Shown one piece after another: positions 49,301 to 58,599 of a DNA stretch of 64,000 nucleotides. The DNA comes from Macrolepiota albuminosa (lineage: Eukaryota > Basidiomycota > Agaricomycetes > Agaricales > Agaricaceae). The stretch's first letter is position 1; each line of letters starts with the position of its first letter. Location: positions 558,001 to 622,000 of the forward strand of contig JAMWFC010000122.1 in the NCBI GenBank assembly GCA_027475525.1, given 5' to 3'. The position numbers and the translations under genes were made by a program. A model generated the notes under the pieces. That model was not told the DNA's origin. It worked only from the letters and a program-made list of their open reading frames with translations, and searched no databases.

Positions 49301-49945
49301 TGATACAGTTTGCATGCAATGAATTGTGTTGGATATAAAAATACCCTCCAGTATCCGACATATTCATTGGTTGGAATACCTACCATTCCATACTTCAGGT
49401 CGGTGAAATGGGTTGGAGTTGTGCGTGCAGCAGAAACATCCGCAACAGAATATTCTTGACCCAACGCAATCACGGCATCGCCATCGTGTGAGGTAATGGT
49501 CAGGACAAGCAAGGCAATCAGTAACGTCATCCATTGATTCACGACCAAGCAATCCATTGAGCAACTGTGGAACATGGTTGATGAAGTCGTTAAGATAATC
49601 TGCCTGTGTCTATGTATGAACTTGAATAATTTGCTCTCAATAATAGCATACATTCAAATCACCTTTACATGCCTTATGGATACGGGCATTGTATCATCTA
49701 CATCATCTACCGTTGGATTATTGTCCAAGTGTGCAAAGTTATCATCATCTGCAAATGCCGCAGGTGGTGCACCAGTTACAATGGGAGTGGGACCCAGTGG
49801 TAGCCGTTGTGTTATGAGGACTGGCAACCCTTGTGTTCTGAGTGAGTCGTGTCCTTTCCTCAGCAAATGGGATGAGGTCCCTTTGTCTGATGACTGTTGT
49901 TTTTGGTCGCTTGCGTTTCTTTAGAGAGTTCAGGTTCATGATCAA
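46318..49945 (-). pseudogene. KDZ transposase with CxC2-like cysteine cluster, copy 2
   Basis: The N-terminus (ATG at 49945) has a basic KKRKRPK stretch that could act as a nuclear signal. The CxC2-like cluster follows at 49530-49370, with CLACPDHYLTRWRCRDC, then CCGCFCC and HRPEVWNGRY. The next block, LRRLSRSWRWLKKLKWAGFGHD with AIFCPTCPQPGVNLPSNWEED, lies at 48720-48540. The catalytic region has YDIACQWC (48041-48061), HVHGHKEDC (about 47950), GAGHLAGEIIESLWS (about 47880) and ILDDHMCDSNWKKL. The C-terminal helices include YLRARAQRNRWTEECQLV, and the stop is at 46318. An intron of 60 bp near 46650-46590 and one near 48385-48285 fit GT-AG. Intact family members cut and join the element ends in the nucleus. 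One-nucleotide deletions near 46517, 47590 and 49860 break the frame, so it is probably inactive. Confidence 0.85.
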
Positions 49946-50232
49946 AATATCTATGGCCAGGACCTAGCCATTGTACGGGATATCTAATGAGACCGCTCAT
50001 CGATATCGGCAATATGCCCCAATTTGGACAGGCCGGATACCAGCAGACAGCGGACCTATCCGTCGAAGACAAACGGAATCATTTGTCATCAACAGACACT
50101 GAACAGAAAATCTATATTTTATCATGTGATCCTTTGGTTGAGAACTGTGTGGTTGCAGAAAATTATATTGTCTACAAACATGTCTGCCCTCCTGCAACCA
50201 CCTGAACCAATATTTCACCAAAGAAAAGACAA
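49946..50232. promoter_or_regulatory. Divergent intergenic region between transposase and gene B
   Basis: About 290 bp separate the transposase start (-) from the gene B start (+), so both probably use this region. No clear TATA box is visible. An upstream open frame (49987-50205, +) may be leader or a missed first exon of gene B. KDZ copy 1 carries a deletion over most of the adjoining 49718-50004 segment, removing the transposase start. Confidence 0.4.
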
Positions 50233-52468
50233 GTGGAACCGATATTTACAGCGGAAGAAAGATCTATCTTTGAACCATACAAGGAACTCTACCGCTCCTC
50301 AACTACTCCTCAAGCTCAGACTGCTATCTTGAAGGATAAAATCCTAACGGATATTTTCAACTACTGGGCCACTAAGGGGACAGAGCCAAAGACAGGGGAA
50401 GAGTGGGCAGAGAGAATCAAAGTAGGTACAGCAACTCATTGCAAAGAACTAGACATCATTTGCTTGAATAGAAGGTTGTCCAGTATATCAAGAATTGCTG
50501 GCACCCTTATTACCAGCATAAAGATCCAAAGGTGCTCCTGAAAACTTCACTGCGAGATGTTGTCCAGCAGACAATGGCAAAGGAGATAAACGAGGAGATC
50601 CAGAACTTGTTGAGGGGTAAGGATCACAACGCCTTGGGATTGGATGCATTTGCACAATATAATGTGGCTGTCAAAAATGTTATGCATCAACTCACACCGC
50701 AGGAGAAAGTCGTTTACAGAAGATGGTGGCAGAATGGAGCAAAAAAGGAAATCCGCCAGAAATTCAGCGCAAGTTGGTACTGCTTCCGTCCCCCATCCGT
50801 CCTCTATTCGTTGTACATCTGTCCACTTGATTCCGCTTTCTAATCGTTGTCTCTCCAGGAAGGCCCAAAAGCACGGTTTGAAGCGTGTGGACAATGCAGA
50901 TGTGCTTCGATTTAGAGAGATGGGCATGTTGAGTTGGACTGTTGTTGGTTGGTATGCAGATGAAGGCATGACTATTAAATGTATGTGGTGCCATCATTCT
51001 TTAAACAATTTTGACACCAATTATAGTCATGACAATATGTCATACTTGACCCATGCTAACCGACCTACCTTTCAAGACTCCTTTCCTGACCTTGTTAGTG
51101 ACCTCAACAAGAAGATGATGGATTACATGTCTGCTCTTCTTGGTAGAGACATGCCGTCCAACATGCAATCACCCCATGATTTGACTCCTCCTATCCTTAC
51201 ACGCCATGACCTCATCCTTGATCTGGATAGGGATGGATTCCCAGCAGATCCAGAACCAAATATATTTCAAACTCGGGCAGAATTGGAAATGCTTGTCCAG
51301 GACTATCTAAATACTCATTACAGTGAATCCTAGTTTTCTCCACCTTTGCTCATCATCTGATCACCCCATCAGAAATTGCGTCTGGTTACCGTTATGAATC
51401 TGCTCCTTACAAGGCAGTGAGGACCAATATCAGCAATTCATACATTCAAGGTATCTTCCAGAGGGTCTGATATTCCAAGATCCTCATAATCTTGGTCGGC
51501 CTGAGCTATTGCGTCTGCTGAACTTCTGGAGAGACCGTCAAGGACAGTATGGATCCGGTGACACCTTCCGCTGGACGGTTTATCTCAACCGTCACAAGCA
51601 GCCAGTAGCTGCCGAGTACGGCACCCGAGCTGATCGTGAAAAAAATGCGGCAGCAGCAGCAGCACGTAAGGCTACACGCAAAAATGGAGGGAAAAATCGG
51701 AAACAGAGGCCAACACCATCAGCGGTAGTCGATGGCAACAGTAGGACCATTGCTAATGATGGAGCCGCTGATGGCAGATCTGCTTTAGTCACCGGATCTG
51801 CGGTAGTCGATGGCAACAGTAGAACCATTGCTAATGATGGAGCCGCTGATGGCAGATCCGCTTTAGTCACCGGATCTGCAGCCAACTTGGAGTGGCAACA
51901 GGGGCCTACACTTCCCCTGTCACCTAGCGTACCACACACACCACTGCCTGACTTACAGGAGGAACCTCCTGTCTTGCGCTCACCGCACACTCCCCAGCCT
52001 CAGCGCCACAACAGATCCACGGTTCACAACAAATCCTGACCAAATGTATCAGCTTCCGCTCACGACGAGTCCGCTCTCGACGAATCCGTTCATGATGGAT
52101 GTGTTGATGATACAGCAGTGGTAGATGCCACTACCATCCACCTCTTACAACAAAGAGGATGGAGCCATCCAGACCCTCCAATTAATGGCCCTAGTGATGG
52201 TTCCCCTAGATATAGAGTGTCAAGAAGGGTGCTCAACATTCTTCAAGATGAGGACAATGACCAATTTGAAGGTGAGGGAAGGCCAGCATTACAAAACCAA
52301 AAGAAGCGCAAGGCATTGCCTAACCAATTGTCAACAAATTCCAAGCGACCCCGTAAGTCTCAAGCACAAATGTTACAGGAGGATGCAGCTCGATACACTG
52401 ATATGTCTACACCAGCAAAAAGGAGTAGCAGCCGCACCAAGGTCATTCGACCAGTCCGCCGTCATTGA
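50233..52468 (+). pseudogene. KDZ-element gene B, copy 2: uncharacterised Agaricomycete protein
   Basis: Exon 1 starts MEPIFTAEERSIFEPYKELY and ends WAERIK. Introns are 50422-50471 (50 bp), about 50773-50858 and 51323-51372 (50 bp), all GT-AG. The joined protein carries KVVQYIKNCWHP, then a segment like AEWSKKGNPPEIQRK, then KHGLKRVDNADVLRF and GMLSWTVVGWYADEG. Further on are AELEMLVQDYLNTHY, SRYLPEGLIFQDPHNLGRPE and a basic, disordered tail. This order matches a large uncharacterised protein family of Agaricomycetes that I know only as hypothetical; no reaction is known. One-nucleotide deletions near 50707 and 51427 shift the frame. A TGA at 52037 (possible former CGA) is followed in the same frame by more coding to 52468. 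The 52469-52866 stretch is a tail-to-tail spacer with gene C. Confidence 0.6.
51722..51877. repeat. 78-bp in-frame tandem duplication in gene B
   Basis: A 26-codon unit starting 'gcggtagtcgatggcaacag' at 51722 recurs at 51800 with a few C/T and G/A differences. KDZ copy 1 has less than one unit here. The in-frame length and the divergence mark it as a real, older expansion, unlike the perfect 77-bp duplications. Confidence 0.8.
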
Positions 52469-52866
52469 TGTGGGGAAGGGGGGAATGTTATATTACATTT
52501 TGTAAACTAATAATGAAAAAAAAAATATGTGATTGTCCATCTTCACTTCTCTTCTGTTGCCTTCCGTCTCTCAGTAAGCCGACTGGATGATTGGGTCCGT
52601 TGCATTGGCGGCCGACTACTTTGGGAGTTGCTGCGAGCCCATCCCCTTGGGCCAGGGAGAGGGTCCTCAGCAGGGACTGGTGGAGGGATGGAAGATGCTT
52701 GAGGGGGTGACGGAGATGTTCATGCGGGAGTCGTCCCTGAGGATGTTTGTTGAAGCGGGGATGGAGCAACGGTGAGAGCGGATAAGTCAGCGGCGTGATG
52801 GGATTGGTCAGTGGCAAGGGCAGAGGTGTCACCAGTGGGAACGGATATGTCAGCAGTGGCAGGGGA

Positions 52867-54453
52867 TTAGTCAGCGATGGGGTCAGGAGTGGTTTCTTCC
52901 TCTTCAACAATGGGTCCAAGTCCACTGTGACCTGTTGGATGCACTGCCACATCATCCTGAGCTGATGGACTGGAGGGACGGGTAGAGATGTGAAGTTGAT
53001 TCTGCAAAGTGTCAACCACACCCCAAATATTGCGGATCTGCTCTTCCGTCTGACAGATACGTCCGGCGTGGTCTTCAAGTGTCTCACCCGCAAGAGAAAC
53101 ATTCATTTGCAGGGTTTCTATGCGGCCACCAAGCGTGTCGACCTGAGTCTGGTAGTGACGGAAGAAGTCCTCAATACGCAGTAACCAGCTTGCCTCAGCC
53201 GTGACAAACCCGTCCCGCACCTGCTCCCCAACATTCCGCAATGCTTCCTGGAACCCATTCTCCATCCTGTCCAAATGGCTCTCCACCCCTGCCATTACAC
53301 CAGCCACAATGTCCTCACTGTGACTAGACTCCATTGCCCGCTCCTTGCCCTTTCCCTTGACCAGAGGGTCCGCTGGGCGGTTGGAGGTCAACAGTTGGGA
53401 TGGACAGACGGACGGTTTTGATGGTCCCGCGATTGGACTGGTTGGTTCATCTGCTAACTATTGGTTAGCTATTTGAGCAGGAAAAGAGTTTCATACCGTC
53501 ATCACTCTCAATAATCGTCACTGACTTCTTTCTCAGTGGTTTTTTCCCCTTTCCCTTGTTGCTGGGCTTGACGGTTTTCTTGACAATCGTCAGGCTGCAT
53601 GTTCGTTTGCGAATGAGCCGGCAGAGATTGCATGCGGTGCTGCCCTTTGTCCTGACACACTGTAGCCGCTTACTTGCGCAATATTGGCAAGGGGGGTTGA
53701 TGTGCTGACCTTCGCGACGAGGTGCTGTCCTCAGATACCTGCCCAACAGCATCCCTCCAGTAATTTCCCCCTTCGGTATTCTGCCCTCTTGTTCTTCCTC
53801 TTCCTCTTCCTCTTCCTCTTCATCCTCGTCCTCATCCTCATCCTCATCCTCCTGCTCCTTCTGTCGACGATAGGTACCAGGAGGAGGTTGACCAATATAG
53901 GTCACCCGTTTTGGCTTCTTGGGATTTGGCGATGGACCAGACAAATCTCCTGCCGCTGGAGGACTCGGTCGTTTTCTCTTCTTCGGAATTGGTGATGGAC
54001 CAGACAAATCTCCTGCTGCCGGCCTATGACCTATCCGGTCTTCTCGTGCCGGTGCCGTCGACAGACTGGCCTCGGTTGACGGATCAGGTTGTTCTTCGCC
54101 CCCACTTGGTTCCTCCCCCCTTCCGCTCCTCTGGGTCCATTTCTTCGCAGCGTCCTTCAACCGCCTGGTCATATCCTCATCAGAAAGCTTGCTCTGGAGT
54201 AGCGGGATAACTTCATTGATGAAACTTCTCCTGGCATCAAGGAGGAGTTTCTTGTCATCCTTGACGTCCCTAACCTTGAACCACATGTCAATCTACAGGA
54301 CGACTATTAGTGCATGTCTATTAGGCAGGAGTGCTTGTATCTTACCAGGTCCTTCTGCTGTGCTTTGAGTTGTCGCAGGTCTCCTCTGAGAGCAAGGTAT
54401 AATACTCGAACATCCGCGTCAACGACCCGTTGGTGGAGTTCTTCGTTAGACAT
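52867..54453 (-). CDS. KDZ-element gene C, copy 2: Zn2Cys6-like and coiled-coil protein
   Basis: Three exons with GT-AG introns of 53 bp (54293-54345) and 43 bp (53454-53496). Exon 1 starts MSNEELHQRVVDADVRVL. Exon 2 has DARRSFINEVIPLLQSKLSD, then SP/K-rich sequence (PIPKKRKRPS, a possible nuclear signal) and an Asp/Glu run. It ends with the cluster CQYCASKRLQC...CNLCRLIRKRTC, spacing CX2CX6CX8CX2CX7C, which fits fungal Zn2Cys6 DNA-binding clusters. Exon 3 holds a long helical, probably coiled-coil segment (MENGFQEALRNVGEQV, IETLQMNVSLAGETLED) for dimerisation. The reading ends at a TAA (52867) where copy 1 has CAA, so the original protein was longer. It may bind element DNA or regulate it; that is inference. 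Confidence 0.7.
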
Positions 54454-54649
54454 GGCGGATGGAGGATTAAAGAAACAGACGAGAACTTTACACGAAGCAA
54501 GTTCTGAAAATAGATATCATGTGACCCTGTTTAAATTACAAAAGAAGTTTGATTTATTGCTTGACAAAACCTTACTTTGTTTATCTTACAGTTTAGTAAA
54601 TAACAATTAGCTAAGCAGGTCAAAAATTGCAGAGGTCCTAATATTTATT

Positions 54650-54728
54650 GCACTAAGCAGGAGTCGAACCCACCTACTGCAACACACAATAAACACCGAT
54701 AGATAATATTCCACTAGACCATCAATGC
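54650..54728 (-). tRNA. tRNA-like unit with paired acceptor stem, copy 2
   Basis: 79 nt, identical to 27218-27296. Acceptor GCATTGA/TTAGTGC pairs over 7 bp, A box TGGTCTAGTGG, exact B box GGTTCGACTCC, T stem with two G-U pairs. No clean anticodon stem. It is the best-folding member of the array. Confidence 0.5.
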
Positions 54729-56055
54729 TTACTGTACACTGCTATAGTCTAAATAGATATCATGTCACTCTGTTTAAATTAAGACCTTACTTTGTTTATT
54801 ATACTGTGTAGTAAATAACAATTAGCTAAGCAGGTCAAAAATTGCAAACGTTTTAATGTTCATTGCACCAAGCAGGAGTCGAACCCACCTACTGCAACAC
54901 ACAATGAAGACAAATGGATAATATTCCACTAGATTATCGATGCTTACTGTACACTGCTATAGTCTAAATAGATATCATGTCACTATGTTTAAATCAGGAC
55001 CTTACTTTGTTTATCATACTGTGTAGTAAATAACAATTAGCTAAAAACAGTGAGACGAAAATGCACTAGTAGGAATCGAACCTGTCTACTGCAAGACATA
55101 ATAAAGACCAAAGGATAATATTCCACTAGACCACCGATGCTTACTTTACATTGCTATGATGTAAATAAACATCAGTCTATTCTTCTGTGTGTGGTCAAAA
55201 ATATTTGAGTTCGATCTCAATGCACTAGTGGCAGTCGAACCCACCTAATGCAAGATACAAGGAATACCAATGAGAAATATTCCACTACACCACAGATGCT
55301 TCATGTATAATGCTATGGTGTAAATCAATATCGGTCTAATATTCCGCTACAAACCATGGTTTTCCTCTTTCCTGTATACTTCTATGGTGTAAATAAATAT
55401 CAGTCTAATATTGTCAATTCAATACAGATGCACCAGTTGCAGTAAAATCTCTATCCATTCAAATTCTGTATGGGTCCATTTGTGCACTACATGAACACCG
55501 TCCTGACTTGTAGCAAGCACCTGTGGTACAATGGAATATTCATCAATTGATATTTCATATTGTGCACAAGAAGTGGGTTCGACTCCCACTAGTTCACATT
55601 ATATAATAGCAGCAGGCCGCTGACGTCCGCTAGCGTCATGAATTTGATCCGTTGAAAACTCCAGAGATTTCTGCAGCGGCATAAGATGGACAAGTTGACG
55701 CATGTGGTCATTCCAGTGCTCATGACCAGTTGATAATACACTGTGGCAGGCTACCTTTGTGCTGGTCTTTGTAAAAAAGGTAGTCAGCCCTAGTGTATCA
55801 TCACTTGTCATGTGAACTGGAATGATCTCATGTGTCAACTCCTCCATCCTATCTCGCTTCAGTAATTGCTAGAGTTTTGGTCAGATCCACTACCACAGGC
55901 GCATACTCCAGGTCAGTACGATGTATATGTAGAGCAAAAATGCACCCATATAAAAACACAGCATTAGTCCCTGTTAAGGTGAAGTAGGAGTAGAACCCAC
56001 CACTGTACACAATATTGAATATCAATAAATGAATATTCTACTGAACCACTGGGAC
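54650..56055. repeat. tRNA-like unit array, inner right flank of KDZ copy 2
   Basis: Units lie near 54650, 54865, 55063, 55222 and 55985 on the minus strand and near 55516 on the plus strand. The first units sit in tandem repeats spaced 243 and 215 bp apart ('tagatatcat' at 54511, 54754 and 54969). B-box cores GGTTCGACTCC occur at several of them; the plus unit at 55516-55598 has a perfect T stem (GTGGG/CCCAC). Confidence 0.65.
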
Positions 56056-56162
56056 TGGTTGCACCGCTGACGTCAGCTGGCTCACATGCCGACGTCAGCT
56101 ACCGTCCGCTACCGTCCGCTGGCATGCCAGTGGACAGCGGACACTCACGCACCCTCTTCCGC

Positions 56163-57129
56163 TGATAGGCTTCTACTCGGACTGAGCGCATCAAGGGACA
56201 TTATAGGCTGACCGACACTTGACATACTAGAGACTCTAGCAACCAGCCTTGGGTACAGAGCAGCCCTAGCGTGGGCGCTCTATGGCAAGACTTATCCATT
56301 CATCTCAATCACCAGTATCAGCCCCTCAGCGCCCTCCACTCAGTTACTTTGAAGACCAAAGAAGGCCCAGAACTCATAGCGCTAGCACAACGGCAGGAGG
56401 TGACTCTGACCAAACCCCAATCAGTACTGAAAGGAGTTAGCAACTGGCGCTGTCAATCACCGAGGCACCTCAATCAGAAGTCTAAAGGAATCAATGACGA
56501 CGAGACAGGATACACGCAGACCCAACATTTAAATCTATCAAAAGATGGTACAATGTTTAGCGCCAGAATTAGCGCTCACAGCGTCTGTCGAGGATTCCCC
56601 GATCATACCCCGGGATGGCATGGCCAATTAAATTACATCAAAAAGTGAGCAAACTCATACCACTTCTAAGTAGTTTTAGAGTCGCCGTTGGTCGCCATCA
56701 CCCATGTGCTGCAGGTCGCCATTGACAGGTGGCCGTTAGCTACAGTCACAAAGAGAGGCGCTAATTGGTAGCGCTGTCAATGGACTTATTTTGGGAATAC
56801 CGTAGCGCATAGTATAAAAACTAGCTACTTGCCATGTATATAACAACGAATCGTAACCTCTTGAGCACCCAGTTACACTTAGCGTTCAAATCGCGCTAGC
56901 ATTGCCTGACTTTGTCACCAAGTTCAGCGCTAGCTTCGTCTATCTCGTCTTTGTCATTTACGGTGCCACCTCACAAACCTGTACGCCAGGCGCTGGAGAC
57001 GGCGTTGTACTGCGTATACGTCCAGCGCACCCAACCACAGTTGGCGTCATCAAACCTGTACGCCAGGCGCTGGAGACGGCGTTGTACTGCGTATACGTCC
57101 AGCGCACCCAACCACAGTTGGCGTCATCA
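56163..57129. mobile_element. Solo LTR in the right TIR of KDZ copy 2
   Basis: Sequence absent from the other TIR arm. It begins TGATAGG and ends GTCATCA (inverted TGAT/ATCA termini) and is flanked by ccgc on both sides (56159-56162 and 57130-57133). It has a TATA-like box (TATAAAAA at 56813-56820). No internal retroelement genes are present, as expected after LTR-LTR recombination. It keeps CpG sites, so the insertion is young. A 77-bp duplication lies at its right end. Confidence 0.75.
56974..57129. repeat. 77-bp-period perfect tandem duplication in the solo LTR
   Basis: 'caaacctgtacgccaggcgc' at 56974 and 57051; identical over 79 bp. Confidence 0.9.
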
Positions 57130-57199
57130 CCGCCCTTCCCCCTCTTTCTCCCCAGTGCCATCCTCTCCACTCCCCACACTACCTCACACGCCACCCCCG

Positions 57200-57353
57200 T
57201 CCACCACATGCACCCCGCTTCCCTCCTCCCCCCTGACCTGACGTCCGACGTCTGCTACGTCCGCTGGGGTACCAGCTCCACCACATGCACCCCGCTTCCC
57301 TCCTCCCCCCTGACCTGACGTCCGACGTCTGCTACGTCCGCTGGGGTACCAGC
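57200..57353. repeat. 77-bp perfect tandem duplication in the right TIR
   Basis: 'tccaccacatgcaccccgct' at 57200 and 57277; exactly 77 identical bases. The left TIR arm has this segment once (about 42485-42560). Confidence 0.9.
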
Positions 57354-57529
57354 AGACACCCACACTCCTCCCCTTCTCCCTTCCCCCTCTTTCTCCCCAC
57401 CCCCATCCCTCTTCCGCCACCCCCCACGCTCTCTGAGACGCCACCCCATGCGGCAGACACCCACGCACCCCGTTTCCTTCTCTCCCGCCCTGATGCCAGA
57501 CGATGCCGGACGATGCCGGGGGTTGCCGA

Positions 57530-57660
57530 CGGATTCCCGTGGATGCCAACGGATACCAGCGGATGCCGACGGATGCACGACGGATGCCGACGGATGCCGA
57601 CGGATGCCAGCGGGTCACAACGGCTGCCGACAAACTCCGACGGATGCCAGCTGATGGCTG
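57530..57660. repeat. GACGGATGCC-type minisatellite in the TIR
   Basis: Ten- to twelve-base units around gacggatgcc and variants recur about ten times. The reverse complement is at about 42180-42330, and CpG-decayed versions lie at about 9143-9230 and 28860-28930. Such short subterminal repeats are common transposase-binding targets in DNA transposons; a binding role here is inference. Confidence 0.65.
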
Positions 57661-57815
57661 CTGATGCCAACGCCCCTTTCAGGCCACGAAAACTCTTTTG
57701 GGAGGTATGCCACCCCCCTTCCACCTCAAAAAATCCATACAGGAACCTGCGGAAACGTAGGTGGGCGTCCGTTCATTGTGTTATCCGACCTTTGAATCTA
57801 TCCATTAGTAACGGA

Positions 57816-57893
57816 CCTGTGGTGCAACGGTTAAATGTGCATTCCGTTGCTGGAGGCTTTCCCAAGGCCGGGGGTTCGATTCCCCCCCACAGG
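57816..57893 (+). tRNA. tRNA-like sequence in right TIR, copy 2
   Basis: Best-preserved of the four TIR units: 78 nt, acceptor CCTGTGG/CCACAGG fully paired, A box TGGTGCAACGG, T stem GGGGG/CCCCC with loop TTCGATT, and consensus B box GGTTCGATTCC. A long variable arm (GGCTT...AAGGCC) recalls class II tRNAs. The anticodon arm around ATTCCGTTGCTGGAG pairs poorly, so an isoacceptor cannot be named. Confidence 0.5.
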
Positions 57894-58525
57894 CATACAG
57901 CGGGCAAGACAAAGTTACTTTTTTCCTTGGTCCAACCAGACTCCGTGGACCTGCGTAGGCCTCTGTGGATGTCCGCTGGTGTCCTGCGCAGGCCTGGGAG
58001 GGCCCACGTAGGTTTGAGTCCGTCGACGTATGTCTGCGTGGATGTCCACTGGTGGCTTGCGTAGGCCTGCGTAGATTTTCAGGGCCCTTTCGTGGACGTA
58101 CGCTGGCATCGGGGGTGGGAAAAGGATGGAAGGGGAGACGTGCAGCCTTGAGTTATTGCGGGGAGGAATGGAGAGGGGAGGGAAGTGGGGAACCTCGAGG
58201 AGGGTTTATTCATGCCATGAAGTCCGCCAATGGAGGAGGTTTTCACTCGTGTGCTGATGCCCGCCAGCGGCTGCTGACGCACATTGACGTCCGCTAGTGT
58301 CCGCTGGCATCCGCCGGGCCTGCGTGCGCATGTGTGTGCCCGCCTTTTATCGATCCACTGGACCGTGTCATACAGCACATTGTGACACATCCGCGGCTCT
58401 GTATTCTACGGCACTGTGGGGACTGCTCCGCTCCAGTGTAGCGGACTCCACTGGACACGTATGGTATGGCACAAAGTGGGCTCCCGTACAACGTATGACA
58501 TGTACCGTTGTGATGCCCTACCCTG

Positions 58526-58599
58526 ACTAAGGACACTCCTTGGCACTGGGATGCAGCACAGCAGACAGCCTTTGATACCCTCAAACAGGCAGTCACTTT
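58526..58599 (+). pseudogene. Gypsy RT/RNase H fragment, continuation of 38400-41319
   Basis: The frame LTKDTPWHWDAAQQTAFDTL follows the right target duplication. It continues the LTTK that ends the left part at 41319. This D-x-P-W-x-W block with F-x-x-L-K is the usual RT to RNase H junction of Gypsy elements. Only about 70 bp remain before unrelated sequence begins. Confidence 0.75.

Larger units (their letters stand above)
41320..58525 (-). mobile_element. KDZ-type DNA transposon, copy 2 (near complete, 17.2 kb)
   Basis: The element starts ACATAGAGACATCACAACAG and ends, read inwards, CAGGGTAGGGCATCACAACGG. It has terminal inverted repeats of about 1.5 kb. It is flanked by an 8-bp target duplication, a length known for Zisupton/KDZ elements. 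Inside are gene A (-), the transposase (-), gene B (+, divergent) and gene C (-). Arrays of tRNA-like units lie between the genes and the terminal repeats. CpG sites are largely intact, so it is younger or less modified than copy 1, but several 1-nt deletions break the transposase and genes A and B. A solo LTR (56163-57129) sits in the right terminal repeat. It interrupts a Gypsy RT/RNase H region. Confidence 0.9.
55950..58525 (-). repeat. Right terminal inverted repeat of KDZ copy 2 (with inserts)
   Basis: Reverse complement of 41320-42840, expanded by a solo LTR (56163-57129) and a 77-bp duplication (57200-57353). Holds the tRNA-like unit 57816-57893 and a minisatellite. A 259-codon open frame (57285-58064) spans the minisatellite, tRNA-like unit and unique part and has no protein features. 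Confidence 0.85.

Noticed and set aside
51722..51877. Counting this duplication in the 77-bp set
   Set aside because: Its period is 78, it is in frame, and the two units differ at several positions, so it is an older genuine expansion.
54650..54728. Functional tRNA gene
   Set aside because: Acceptor and T stems pair, but there is no proper anticodon stem or U33, so no isoacceptor can be named.
54500..56060. Regularly spaced repeats that could suggest a CRISPR-like array
   Set aside because: Spacing is 215-243 bp and uneven, units are 80-90 bp tRNA-like sequences on both strands, and the context is a eukaryotic transposon.
56271..56648. 125-codon open frame in the solo LTR
   Set aside because: It lies inside an LTR with TG/CA ends and has no similarity I recognise.
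57285..58064. 259-codon open frame in the right TIR
   Set aside because: It runs through a minisatellite, a 77-bp duplication and a tRNA-like unit; the same region in the other TIR arms has different frames. No protein feature is seen.
41320..58525. Starship-type giant element or TET/JBP-bearing element
   Set aside because: No tyrosine recombinase captain is present and the ends are inverted repeats; no HxD...H dioxygenase motif of a TET/JBP protein was found in any frame of the cargo.
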